From an uncultured SAR116 cluster alpha proteobacterium (GTDB taxonomy: Bacteria > Pseudomonadota > Alphaproteobacteria > Puniceispirillales > Puniceispirillaceae), in the NCBI GenBank assembly GCA_902622515.1, contig CACNQE010000003.1:62001-126000 (forward strand): a DNA stretch of 64,000 nucleotides. Reading direction: 5' to 3'. Of this stretch, positions 27,267 through 35,877 are shown in pieces. A program made the translations under genes and the position numbers. Position 1 is the first letter of the stretch. Each line of letters begins with the position of its first letter. The notes under the pieces are model-generated. The model ran no database searches and was not told the DNA's origin. It worked only from the letters and a program-made list of their open reading frames with translations.

Positions 27267-27716
27267 TCACAAAGCACCATTTATTACATAGTTAAGAATT
27301 TTAGTAATTTGCTCTGGCGTATCGACTACCGCTAACGCTGCGCCATCGATTTCTTTTAATGCGTGCTGATGTTCAGGACCATGCATCACTATAAGAGGTT
27401 TGCCAAGAGCCGCAGCATATCCAGCATCAAAAGCAGCATTCCATTGTTTGTACTTGTCACCAAATCGAACTACAACAATGTCAGCCTGCTCTAAGTGCGT
27501 GCGCGTTCTGATGGCATTAAGTTTTGCTCCTTTATGGTCATGCCAGAATTTAGAGTCTTCTGAACCCATAATTTTTACACCACAGTCATCAGATGCTCCA
27601 TGGTCTGTTACGGGAGAGGTAAATGAAACAGAAAGTTCTGCAGCTGCAGCCTGTGCCTCGATTATATCACGCCAATCAGTGTGAATTTCTCCAGATAGAT
27701 AAACTGTCCAATGCAT
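27267..27716 (-). CDS. YtoQ family protein
   Basis: A 149-residue cytosolic protein with the YtoQ opening (WTVYLSGEIHTDWRD) and a nucleoside 2-deoxyribosyltransferase-like pattern: VVVRFGDKYKQWNAAFDAGYAAALGKPLIVMH. The biochemical role of YtoQ is not established as far as I know. It lies 55 nt upstream of the HpsN-like gene on the same strand and probably forms one operon with it and the SDR. Confidence 0.85.
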   Translation of the reverse strand: MHWTVYLSGEIHTDWRDIIEAQAAAAELSVSFTSPVTDHGASDDCGVKIMGSEDSKFWHDHKGAKLNAIRTRTHLEQADIVVVRFGDKYKQWNAAFDAGYAAALGKPLIVMHGPEHQHALKEIDGAALAVVDTPEQITKILNYVINGAL

Positions 27717-27932
27717 TTATTTCCTCCTAATAATAATTTTAAATAATATTATATCATATATTGCCAATAAAATGAGTAAAGTCAGAGAATAAATTGAGGT
27801 ACTATTGCATATGATGGAACTACGTTAAACAATTGCAAGCAAGAATTAAACTGAATGTTTCTAATTTGTTTGTTACAATAATTCTCATTGAATAAAGAGC
27901 TTAGCTACCGGGGTAATGTAAAGGTTTAGAAC

Positions 27933-28856
27933 ATGAAAAAATTTCAAATTATTTTGGCAGGCTATGGGCCTGAACATACTTCATTTTCAAAGTCTCTTAA
28001 AATTATGGGAAATAAACTTGTAAAGCAGTTCCCAGATTTAGTAGACGTACAATATGTTTATAATGTTATGGACCTTGGATATAAATCTGAAGATATATTA
28101 TGGATGACAGAACAAGGCATCTTAACTGTAACCTATCAGTCAACTAGTTATCTAACTGATGATGTGCCGGAACTAGGTTTTGTAGACCTTCCCTTTTTAT
28201 TTAGAGATAATGCTCATGCCAGAAGCGCAATGGATGGAAAACTTGGCCGATACCTTACCAATAAAATAGAGGATAGAAAAAATTACAAAATACTCGGCTA
28301 TTTGGAAAATGGTTTTCGCCAGATATCAAATTCTTCGCACATGATCAAAAAACCTGATGATATGAAGGGCATGAAAATAAGAGTTTTGCCAAGTGAAGTT
28401 CATTCCCGTTTCTTTGAACTTTTGGGTGCAGTGCCAATGCGAATGGATCTCACCCAAGCAATTAGCGATATTCAAAATGGCACGCTTGACGCACAAGAAA
28501 ATCCATACACAAATACAACCACATATGGCGTGCATCAATATCATAAACATCATACAGTCTCGAATCACTTCTATATTTCAAGAGCTATAATGTGCAACAG
28601 GACCCAATTTTATGATTGGCCTGAGCAGTTAAAACAAGCAATTATAGCGTCCGCAAAGGAGGCCATTCATTGGCAACGAAATCAAATAGAAACGGATGTG
28701 AAAGAGGCAGAAAAATTAATCCTCGATGCTGCAGGTCAAATACATAATCTTACAGTTGAGGAAACTGCACCATTCAAAGAAAAAATAGCACCCTTATATA
28801 GTGACGCACGAGAACAATTCGGTGATATACCTTTTGACCTTCTCGAGAATAACTGA
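27933..28856 (+). CDS. TRAP-type substrate-binding protein (DctP family), lacking a signal peptide
   Basis: A 307-residue DctP-fold protein. Family segments are DVPELGFVDLPFLFRD, LGYLENGFRQISNSSHMIKKPDDMKGMKIRV (with the ligand-binding Arg) and AISDIQNGTLDAQENPYTN. The first residues (MKKFQIILAGYGPEH) go straight into the first beta strand, and an in-frame TAG three codons upstream of the ATG rules out a longer N terminus. No DctQ/DctM genes are adjacent. Either it works in the cytosol or its export signal was lost. It points away from the HpsN-like operon on the other strand. Confidence 0.82.
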   Translation: MKKFQIILAGYGPEHTSFSKSLKIMGNKLVKQFPDLVDVQYVYNVMDLGYKSEDILWMTEQGILTVTYQSTSYLTDDVPELGFVDLPFLFRDNAHARSAMDGKLGRYLTNKIEDRKNYKILGYLENGFRQISNSSHMIKKPDDMKGMKIRVLPSEVHSRFFELLGAVPMRMDLTQAISDIQNGTLDAQENPYTNTTTYGVHQYHKHHTVSNHFYISRAIMCNRTQFYDWPEQLKQAIIASAKEAIHWQRNQIETDVKEAEKLILDAAGQIHNLTVEETAPFKEKIAPLYSDAREQFGDIPFDLLENN

Positions 28857-28913
28857 ACACATAAATCTATTTTTGACCTATAAATTAACAAAGATAGTAG
28901 TTCTTTTTTGTTT

Positions 28914-30539
28914 TCAATGAATTGAAGATAATTTATTCCTATCCTCTGGAATGTCGATGTCTTCTGCAATCTGCATTTTTTCCCAGCTAACACCATTAAT
29001 TGCTGACAAATATGCTGAAAGAATTTGTCTGCCTCCCTGGTCACCAGATATATTCTGTAATTCATCAAAAAACGCTTTTCCCCAAATCACTGGGTTTGAA
29101 CGCTCTCCATTTATAAGCGGTAGTGTTATTCGAGTTTCTGGCTTTGGTAATAAGTTATGTGACTCTATGAGCCGGTCAATTAATTCAGCTGTGACAAATG
29201 GCATATCTGCTAAGCCTATTAAAGCCGAGTCATACTGTTCAGGCAAATTTTCAATAGCAACCGTAACTGAGCTTGCTTGACCTGTCTCATAGCTCGGATT
29301 GTGGATAAATTTAACATTGAGTCCTGTAAGTGCTCGCCTTACCTCTTTTTCTTGAAATCCTGTAACAACAAATAAATTATCAATTTTTGAATTTAGAAAA
29401 GTTTTTACAATCCAACTTATCATTGTCATGCCATTATTTAATGTAAGGAGAAGTTTATTCTCGACTCCCATCCGAGTTGAGCTGCCTGCTGCGAGAATAA
29501 TGCCTGCAATCTTGTTTTCTGTAGAACTATTTTTATGAATTAACTTTCTAGGCAAAGGACGAGACGCTATATCTGCAAGTAGGCCGCCAACGGCCATACC
29601 AGATAATTCCGATTTATCTAACTTAACCCCAGCAAGTGTTTTCTGAAGCAACCAATCAAGTCCATTTAATTTTGAAGACCGAGCACAGCCAGGCATTCCA
29701 AGTACAACCATACCATCCCATTCTCCAACCATAGAAAGATTACCTGGATCAACAGGAAGACCAATATGAATTATTTCACCCCCAACCAATCTAAGGGCTT
29801 CCGGCAGAACATCCAACCTATCTGCTATGGCCGATGCTCCACATAACAGGAATGCTTGAGCGCCCTGCTCTCTTGCCCTAATCATAGCTTTGCTAACATT
29901 CATAGAAGTGTGATCTACAATCTGACAATCTACAAGAGAGCAATCTAATTGTGCCAATCTAGCCCTGGTAACATTTTCAGTTGCAATTAATATTGATGAC
30001 TTCGTGTCTTCAAACTTTGTTTGTATAAGGCTAAAATTAAGGGAAATAAGATTTTGACATGACAAAAGAACACTACTGGCAATAATGTTTAATGCCTCAT
30101 CGATGGAGTTTTGCGACACCGCATATGGTATAATCTTCAATGTAGCTAACATCTGACCTTTTACAAGTAATTGGTCAGGAAGAACCGTGGCAAACGTGAT
30201 TGCTTCGTCAATTTCATTAAGACGTTTTATTTTTTCAACATCTAATCTTGCAATACTTAATTTCTCTGCAATAAAATTTACCCTCCCAGTTGCTGGTGCG
30301 GATAACTGGAAACCTATTCTTTTAAATGCGTTTGAAAGTAATTTTGCAGCCAAATTTTCATCAACATCTCCTTCTTCAAGACTCGCAACTAATATAGAAG
30401 TAATTCCCACTGAACGAAGTTTTTGAATATGAGCTTTTGATAGGCTTGTACCCTTAGGTAATTTTCCATCAGGTAATTTTACAGAATGTACCAGCAAATC
30501 CCCTATACATTTGCTAATAGGTTTTTCGCCAAACTTCAT
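28914..30539 (-). CDS. Molybdopterin-binding (MoaB/MoeA-like) domain fused to a MobA/MocA-like nucleotidyltransferase
   Basis: A 541-residue two-domain protein. Residues from about 1 to 330 resemble the molybdopterin-binding fold (a central STxxNxxRARLAQL-type region, and FLLCGASAIADR and GLPVDPGNL). From about 345, IAGIILAAGSSTRMG-ENKLLL and LIGLADMPFVTAELID mark the NTP-transferase domain. Such fusions are typical of alphaproteobacteria and attach CMP to the cofactor used by xanthine-dehydrogenase-type enzymes. The orphan large subunit of that class lies 3 kb away, which supports the MocA-type reading over MobA. Confidence 0.85.
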   Translation of the reverse strand: MKFGEKPISKCIGDLLVHSVKLPDGKLPKGTSLSKAHIQKLRSVGITSILVASLEEGDVDENLAAKLLSNAFKRIGFQLSAPATGRVNFIAEKLSIARLDVEKIKRLNEIDEAITFATVLPDQLLVKGQMLATLKIIPYAVSQNSIDEALNIIASSVLLSCQNLISLNFSLIQTKFEDTKSSILIATENVTRARLAQLDCSLVDCQIVDHTSMNVSKAMIRAREQGAQAFLLCGASAIADRLDVLPEALRLVGGEIIHIGLPVDPGNLSMVGEWDGMVVLGMPGCARSSKLNGLDWLLQKTLAGVKLDKSELSGMAVGGLLADIASRPLPRKLIHKNSSTENKIAGIILAAGSSTRMGVENKLLLTLNNGMTMISWIVKTFLNSKIDNLFVVTGFQEKEVRRALTGLNVKFIHNPSYETGQASSVTVAIENLPEQYDSALIGLADMPFVTAELIDRLIESHNLLPKPETRITLPLINGERSNPVIWGKAFFDELQNISGDQGGRQILSAYLSAINGVSWEKMQIAEDIDIPEDRNKLSSIH

Positions 30540-30749
30540 CTAATCTTCCTATCCTTCTTGACGAATTACTATTAGCTTTATGGGCGAGCAAAAATCCATC
30601 GCTCTTATTCCTTATTTGACACATTCTTCGAGTTACTGTCTAGATGAAAGCGCATCTTTATAAATACATGAGAATTTAAGCTTTAACATAATATGCATGC
30701 AAAAATTTAATGTTAACATAGTAAGCATTGAGCATTAGGATACCTTTTT

Positions 30750-31799
30750 ATGAAACATGTAATATCAACGCAGAGCCTTTTTGTATTTATCAAATCAGCA
30801 TTATTAGCAACAGGTTTTACAAAAAAAAATGCTGAAATAACAGCAGACCTGATGGTTCAAGCAGATATATCAGGTCAAGATGGTCATGGTATTTTCAGAC
30901 TTCCTCAATATATTAAAAGACTACAAGAAGGCGGAATGAACCCAAAACCAAAATTTAAGCTACTCTCTCAAAGAACTGCCACTGCTTTAATTGACGGTGA
31001 TAATGGAATTGGCCATCTGGTGATGCGTCATGCAGCTGACATTGCTATTAAGAAAGCTCGGAGAAGCGGAGTATCTTGGGTTGGAGCAAGAATGTCAAAT
31101 CATGCTGGTCCAGCGGCATTGTATACTAAATACGTTCTTGATAATGGCCTGATTGGAATTTATGTAGCAGTTGGAAGCGCAAATCATATGCCGCCCTGGG
31201 GTGGAACTGACCTGTTATTAAGCACGAATCCTATATCTATCGCTATTCCATCTGGTTTAAATCCTCCAATAATTCTTGATATGGCAACGACAGTTGCTGC
31301 GTATGGAAAAGTAAAAACATTAATTCAATCAGGCGGAAAGATGCCAGAGGGATGGATGATTGATAAACAAGGAAACCCTCTAACAGACCCCACTAAATCG
31401 AAGGACGGTTTTTTACTTCCTATAGGAGGCCCCAAGGGATATGGGTTGTCTCTAATTTTTGGTATTTTAGCGGGCACTCTAAATAATGCAGCTTTTGGCA
31501 AAGACGTTATTGACTTTAACTCTGATCACAAAACTATTACTAACACAGGTCAATTTATAATTGCATTGGACATAGAGGCCTTTATGGACCTTGAACTATT
31601 TAAATCACAGATAGACAATGTGTGGAAAGAAATGAAATCCTCTGAAAAGTTGCCAGGCATATCTGAAATCCGGCTTCCTGGAGAGAATTTAGCTAAAACA
31701 ATTAAAAAGAGAACGTCTTTAGGAATTGAAATACCAGCACCATTATTTTCCAAGCTCAAACAAATTGCAGATGAATTATCCATTCCTGAGCTAACCTAA
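30750..31799 (+). CDS. Ldh-family NAD(P)-dependent 2-hydroxy-acid dehydrogenase
   Basis: A 349-residue member of the malate/L-lactate/ureidoglycolate dehydrogenase family (not related to classical LDH). Visible signatures are DGHGIFRLPQYIKRLQEGG, VGARMSNHAGPAALY with the conserved His region, LLLSTNPISIAIPSG, ILDMATT and PIGGPKGYGLSLIFGILAG. The substrate is not evident; family members reduce or oxidise various 2-oxo/2-hydroxy acids, including sulfolactate (ComC/SlcC). It stands alone between divergent and same-strand genes. Confidence 0.86.
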   Translation: MKHVISTQSLFVFIKSALLATGFTKKNAEITADLMVQADISGQDGHGIFRLPQYIKRLQEGGMNPKPKFKLLSQRTATALIDGDNGIGHLVMRHAADIAIKKARRSGVSWVGARMSNHAGPAALYTKYVLDNGLIGIYVAVGSANHMPPWGGTDLLLSTNPISIAIPSGLNPPIILDMATTVAAYGKVKTLIQSGGKMPEGWMIDKQGNPLTDPTKSKDGFLLPIGGPKGYGLSLIFGILAGTLNNAAFGKDVIDFNSDHKTITNTGQFIIALDIEAFMDLELFKSQIDNVWKEMKSSEKLPGISEIRLPGENLAKTIKKRTSLGIEIPAPLFSKLKQIADELSIPELT

Positions 31800-32185
31800 A
31801 AACCAAATAAATAGCTGATTTTAAACGAGCTATTAATCTGATAAATGACTATTACCTTGATTTTCCTTTTTTATGAAATTTAGTAGCCAATTTGCTGTAT
31901 ATATTAATTTTTCATCAGCTATATAATTCCCAACATGCCATTAATTCGTTATCTGTTGAATTAATCGAATTTAAGCAAGCATGTAAAACTTTAAATGATG
32001 TTAACTGACATAGACGTATTTTTAATAATATTTCTGATGCAGAAAACATTTAATTTTTTGTCTTTCTCATTCAATCAGACATTCGTTAAAATGTGGAAAG
32101 AACTTATTCTAGCTTGCAGGCTCCATTAAATAAAATCATAGTGAAAAGAAATATACAAAAAAGTAAATATTCTTAAAGTCAATTA
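31800..32185. other. AT-rich gap with no recognised feature
   Basis: About 385 nt before chrA without a credible ORF, tRNA or strong hairpin. All frames carry frequent stops. Presumably it holds the chrA promoter. Confidence 0.4.
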
Positions 32186-33454
32186 ATGTCATCAAAATCT
32201 TCTAAAATCAAAAAAAATAAACATCCTACTATAGCCAAAAACCCATTACCCAAAATTAAATCTTTAAATATGTTCTGGGTGTTTTTTAAATTAGGATTGA
32301 CTTGCTTTGGTGGTCCAACTGCCCATATTGGATTTTTCTTTAACATGTTTGTTGAACAAAAAAAATGGTTAACGGCTAAGGAATATGCCGAAATCGTAAG
32401 TTTATGTCAGTTTTTACCGGGGCCAACTTCAAGTCAAGTCGGTATGTCAATTGGTCTCAAATGTGGTGGTATTTCCCAAGCTTTTGCTGCCTGGCTCGGT
32501 TTTACATTACCCTCCATGATTATTATGATTGCTGCGGGCTATGGCATTCTGATATTTGATGAGACAAGCATTTCCAGCGTTTTACATATGCTAAAATTAT
32601 TTGCTGCTGCTATTGTTTTACAAGCAGTTATATCAATGGCAAAATCACTTACGCCTGATTGGACACGAAGAATTTTATCCTTATTTGCTACATTTATTTT
32701 AGTAATTAGTCCTTCAGCTTTCATGCAATTGTTCATTTTAGGCGCCGGTGTAATAGCTGGCATTGTTTTAAATCATTACAATGTTGCTAATATTGAGATA
32801 ACAGAAAAGGGAGAGGAAAATTATACCTCTACCCCTTTTTTAAAAAGAATTGGTCTATTTTCTGGGGCTTTATTTTTGATTATATTACTTGGTCTTCCGG
32901 TTGTAGGGTTCATTCATAATTCTTTAATTATAGAAATAGTAACTACATTTTTCCAGTCTGGCGCATTAGTCTTTGGCGGTGGCCATGTGGTTCTACCGTT
33001 ACTTCAATCTCAACTGGTTCCAAACGGTCTCATAAGCCATGCTGACTTTATAGCAGGATACGGAATTGTTCAAGCTATTCCAGGGCCACTTTTTACCTTT
33101 GCTGCCTATTTAGGTGTTCTTCTGCCAACAGGTTGGCCAGAATGGATATCTGGCATATTTTGCCTTATAATCATTTTTCTACCAGCAATTCTTCTTGTTC
33201 TTGCAATAATTCCAATCTGGGAAAATATAAGAGGCAATCGTTATATACAATCCGGTTTATATGGAGTAAACGCGGTTGTTGTTGGACTATTACTTGCAGC
33301 TCTTATAAACCCTATTCTTATTTTGAGCATTAAAAGCTGGATCGATATAGCTATTATATTAATACTTTACATGCTGTTATTGTTTGGAAAGTTTCCAATC
33401 TGGTTAATGATTCTAGCTGTTATCCTTTCTGCATATCTATGGTCCTTTATTTGA
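32186..33454 (+). CDS. chrA: ChrA family chromate (anion) transporter
   Basis: Long-chain CHR protein of 422 residues with two homologous halves and about ten to twelve membrane helices. The half-signature FGGPTAHIGFF lies near residues 41-51 and the second, FGGGHVVLPLL, near 264-274; both are hallmarks, as is QFLPGPTSSQVG. Known members export chromate, but sulfate-like anion exchange is also discussed. The N terminus is a lysine-rich cytosolic stretch. No chrB regulator is adjacent. Confidence 0.92.
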   Translation: MSSKSSKIKKNKHPTIAKNPLPKIKSLNMFWVFFKLGLTCFGGPTAHIGFFFNMFVEQKKWLTAKEYAEIVSLCQFLPGPTSSQVGMSIGLKCGGISQAFAAWLGFTLPSMIIMIAAGYGILIFDETSISSVLHMLKLFAAAIVLQAVISMAKSLTPDWTRRILSLFATFILVISPSAFMQLFILGAGVIAGIVLNHYNVANIEITEKGEENYTSTPFLKRIGLFSGALFLIILLGLPVVGFIHNSLIIEIVTTFFQSGALVFGGGHVVLPLLQSQLVPNGLISHADFIAGYGIVQAIPGPLFTFAAYLGVLLPTGWPEWISGIFCLIIIFLPAILLVLAIIPIWENIRGNRYIQSGLYGVNAVVVGLLLAALINPILILSIKSWIDIAIILILYMLLLFGKFPIWLMILAVILSAYLWSFI

Positions 33455-33582
33455 TATTTTTATATTCAAAACAACTATTGGCTATAAAAATTCTCAATTT
33501 TTAAAATGCAAAATTCTGACTAGTGCCCAAAAGTAAAATAATGCTATGTAGAGGATACTTATTTTAAATTATTTTCAAAAAG

Positions 33583-35859
33583 ATGTTAACTATGGCACGT
33601 CTCGAAGATCATCGGCTGATTACTGGCAAGGGCAAATTTACTGCAAATACAAAACCGTCAAAGGCATTGGTTGTTAAGTTTTTACGCACTCCAATTGCAC
33701 GCGGGAATATACTTTCCATAGATATTAGTACCGCTAAAACACTGCCTGGGGTGGTTTGTATTTTCACGGCAGAGGATATGGCATCTGATGGCATCACACA
33801 TATGTTGGATACATCAAACCCAGCGCGTGATGATGGTGGCACTATCGTGAAACCACGTAGGCCTATCTTAAATAGTTATGAAATCAAACATCTTGGCGAA
33901 CCTGTTGCAATGGTCATAGCAGAGACAACTGAGCAGGCAGACGACGCTATTGAGGCAATTAATTTTAATTACAATGACAGCGATAGTGCCTTTTTGAGCG
34001 GCAAAGATATTGATAGCCAACCTGTTTGGCCAGAAGCACATGACAATTGTGCCTCTTATCATAATGTTGGCGATTTTAGCGAAGTGGAAAAAGCTGAGAA
34101 AATCTCTGCCTATCTAATCACAGTGCCAATTCATATTTCAAGAATTACAGCAGTTGCCATGGAGCCTCGCATAGCCTTGTGCGAAACTACTAAAAAAGGC
34201 AAGTCCATTTTTACAACTAGCACTCAAAATCCGTTCGCATTGCGCGCAGAAATAATGCAGACTTTCTCTCTTGAAACTACTGACATTCAAGTAATCGCTC
34301 CAGACGTTGGTGGCTCCTTTGGAATGAAAGGTACCCTTTACCGCGAGGATGCAGCGATCATTTGGGCAAGCCGTAAACTTAAACGAACCCTTTGTTGGTC
34401 TGCTAGTCGTAGCGAGGCATTTATTAGCGACGAGCATGCGCGAGCAATGCATGGACAAGCACGCCTTGGATTAGATAGTAAGGGAAAATTCACCAGTTTT
34501 TCAGTATCGCTTGATATAGATATTGGCGCGTATATATCGAAACGTTCCTTTAGTATGCTAAATAATTTGGGTGGTATCGCGGGACAATACGTAATACCTT
34601 GCCTAGCAGCAGAGCTTCGTTTTAGCTACTCCAATACAATGCCAATTTCTCCATATAGAGGTGCCGGAAGACCAGAGGCTACCTTTATGATAGAAAGCGC
34701 AATAGACCAAGCCGCAAGAGTTATAGGAATAGATAGAGCAGAATTGCGTGCTAGAAATTTTATCAAACCAAATATGATGCCCTACCAAACTAGTTTAATG
34801 TTTAATTATGATAGTGGAGATTTTCCAGCAATCCTAGAGGAGGCATTATTACTTTCAGATTATCATAATTTCGATAAAAGGCGTATTGAGTCACAAAAGA
34901 GAGGCAGAATAAGAGGTATTGGGATAGCAACCCACATTGAGGTTGCAGGAGGACCATTTGGGATGCGGATAAAGGAATTAGCAAGGATAAAATTATCCAA
35001 ACAGGGCAATATTACAATTGCACCTGGAAGCATGTCTGTTGGTCAGGGTCTTGAGACAAGCTTTCCTGCTATTGTCGCAGATGTACTAAACATTAATGCC
35101 GATATGGTACATTATGTTCAAGGTGATACAGATTATCTACCAAGCGGTCGGGGAAGTGGTGGTTCATCTGCAACGATTACTGGTGGTTCGGCTGCTATTA
35201 ATGCTTCTGAAAAGTTGATTAAAGCAGGTAATGAAATCGCTGCCGATGTTCTGAAATGTGATATCTCAAATATTCATTATGAAAAAGGAAATTTCTACAA
35301 TCAGAATAATCCGAATAGCTCTCTCGATTGGTCTGAAATCGCGCAATATAGCAATCAACCCGATGGCATTGATATTTTGGGAGAATTTACTCCTTCTGCG
35401 CCGACTTATCCTAATGGATGTCATATTTGTGAAGTAGAAATTGATAGGTCAACTGGAAAATGTTTTTTGCAGGATTATGTTGCGGTAGAAGATGTTGGAA
35501 CAGCTTTATTTCCAATTTTGATTGAAGGCCAAATTCTCGGTGGTATTGTGCAAGGCATCAGCCAGGCGTTAGGGGAATCTCTTATTTATGACGAAACAGG
35601 GCAACTATCAACAGGTTCATTTATGGACTATCAAATGCCAATAGCCTCCGATTTCCCAAAGTTCAGGATTAAAACCTACCCTGTCAAAACTAAGATAAAT
35701 CCGCTTGGTGCCAAAGGTGTTGGAGAATCTGGAACCGTTGGAGCGCTCGCTGCAACATTAAGTGCTATTCAAGATGCACTAAAGTCTGAGGGTAGTGACG
35801 CTGTAGAGATGCCAGCAACACCCAATAGAATTTGGAAAAAATTAAATAACGTTAAATAA
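33583..35859 (+). CDS. Xanthine dehydrogenase family molybdopterin-binding subunit (CoxL form II-like), orphan
   Basis: Large molybdenum subunit of 758 residues. It starts with RLEDHRLITGKGKF, typical of the first domain, and has VGGSFGMKG, the form II marker PYRGAGR (357-363) and the catalytic Glu715 in GVGESG. The form I active-site loop with the extra Cys is absent, so CO oxidation is unlikely; an aldehyde or N-heterocycle is more probable. The FAD and 2Fe-2S subunits that normally accompany it are missing from the neighbourhood. Start could be nine nt downstream (MARLEDHR). Confidence 0.9.
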   Translation: MLTMARLEDHRLITGKGKFTANTKPSKALVVKFLRTPIARGNILSIDISTAKTLPGVVCIFTAEDMASDGITHMLDTSNPARDDGGTIVKPRRPILNSYEIKHLGEPVAMVIAETTEQADDAIEAINFNYNDSDSAFLSGKDIDSQPVWPEAHDNCASYHNVGDFSEVEKAEKISAYLITVPIHISRITAVAMEPRIALCETTKKGKSIFTTSTQNPFALRAEIMQTFSLETTDIQVIAPDVGGSFGMKGTLYREDAAIIWASRKLKRTLCWSASRSEAFISDEHARAMHGQARLGLDSKGKFTSFSVSLDIDIGAYISKRSFSMLNNLGGIAGQYVIPCLAAELRFSYSNTMPISPYRGAGRPEATFMIESAIDQAARVIGIDRAELRARNFIKPNMMPYQTSLMFNYDSGDFPAILEEALLLSDYHNFDKRRIESQKRGRIRGIGIATHIEVAGGPFGMRIKELARIKLSKQGNITIAPGSMSVGQGLETSFPAIVADVLNINADMVHYVQGDTDYLPSGRGSGGSSATITGGSAAINASEKLIKAGNEIAADVLKCDISNIHYEKGNFYNQNNPNSSLDWSEIAQYSNQPDGIDILGEFTPSAPTYPNGCHICEVEIDRSTGKCFLQDYVAVEDVGTALFPILIEGQILGGIVQGISQALGESLIYDETGQLSTGSFMDYQMPIASDFPKFRIKTYPVKTKINPLGAKGVGESGTVGALAATLSAIQDALKSEGSDAVEMPATPNRIWKKLNNVK

Positions 35860-35877
35860 TCCGTTCTTTTTTTTAAA

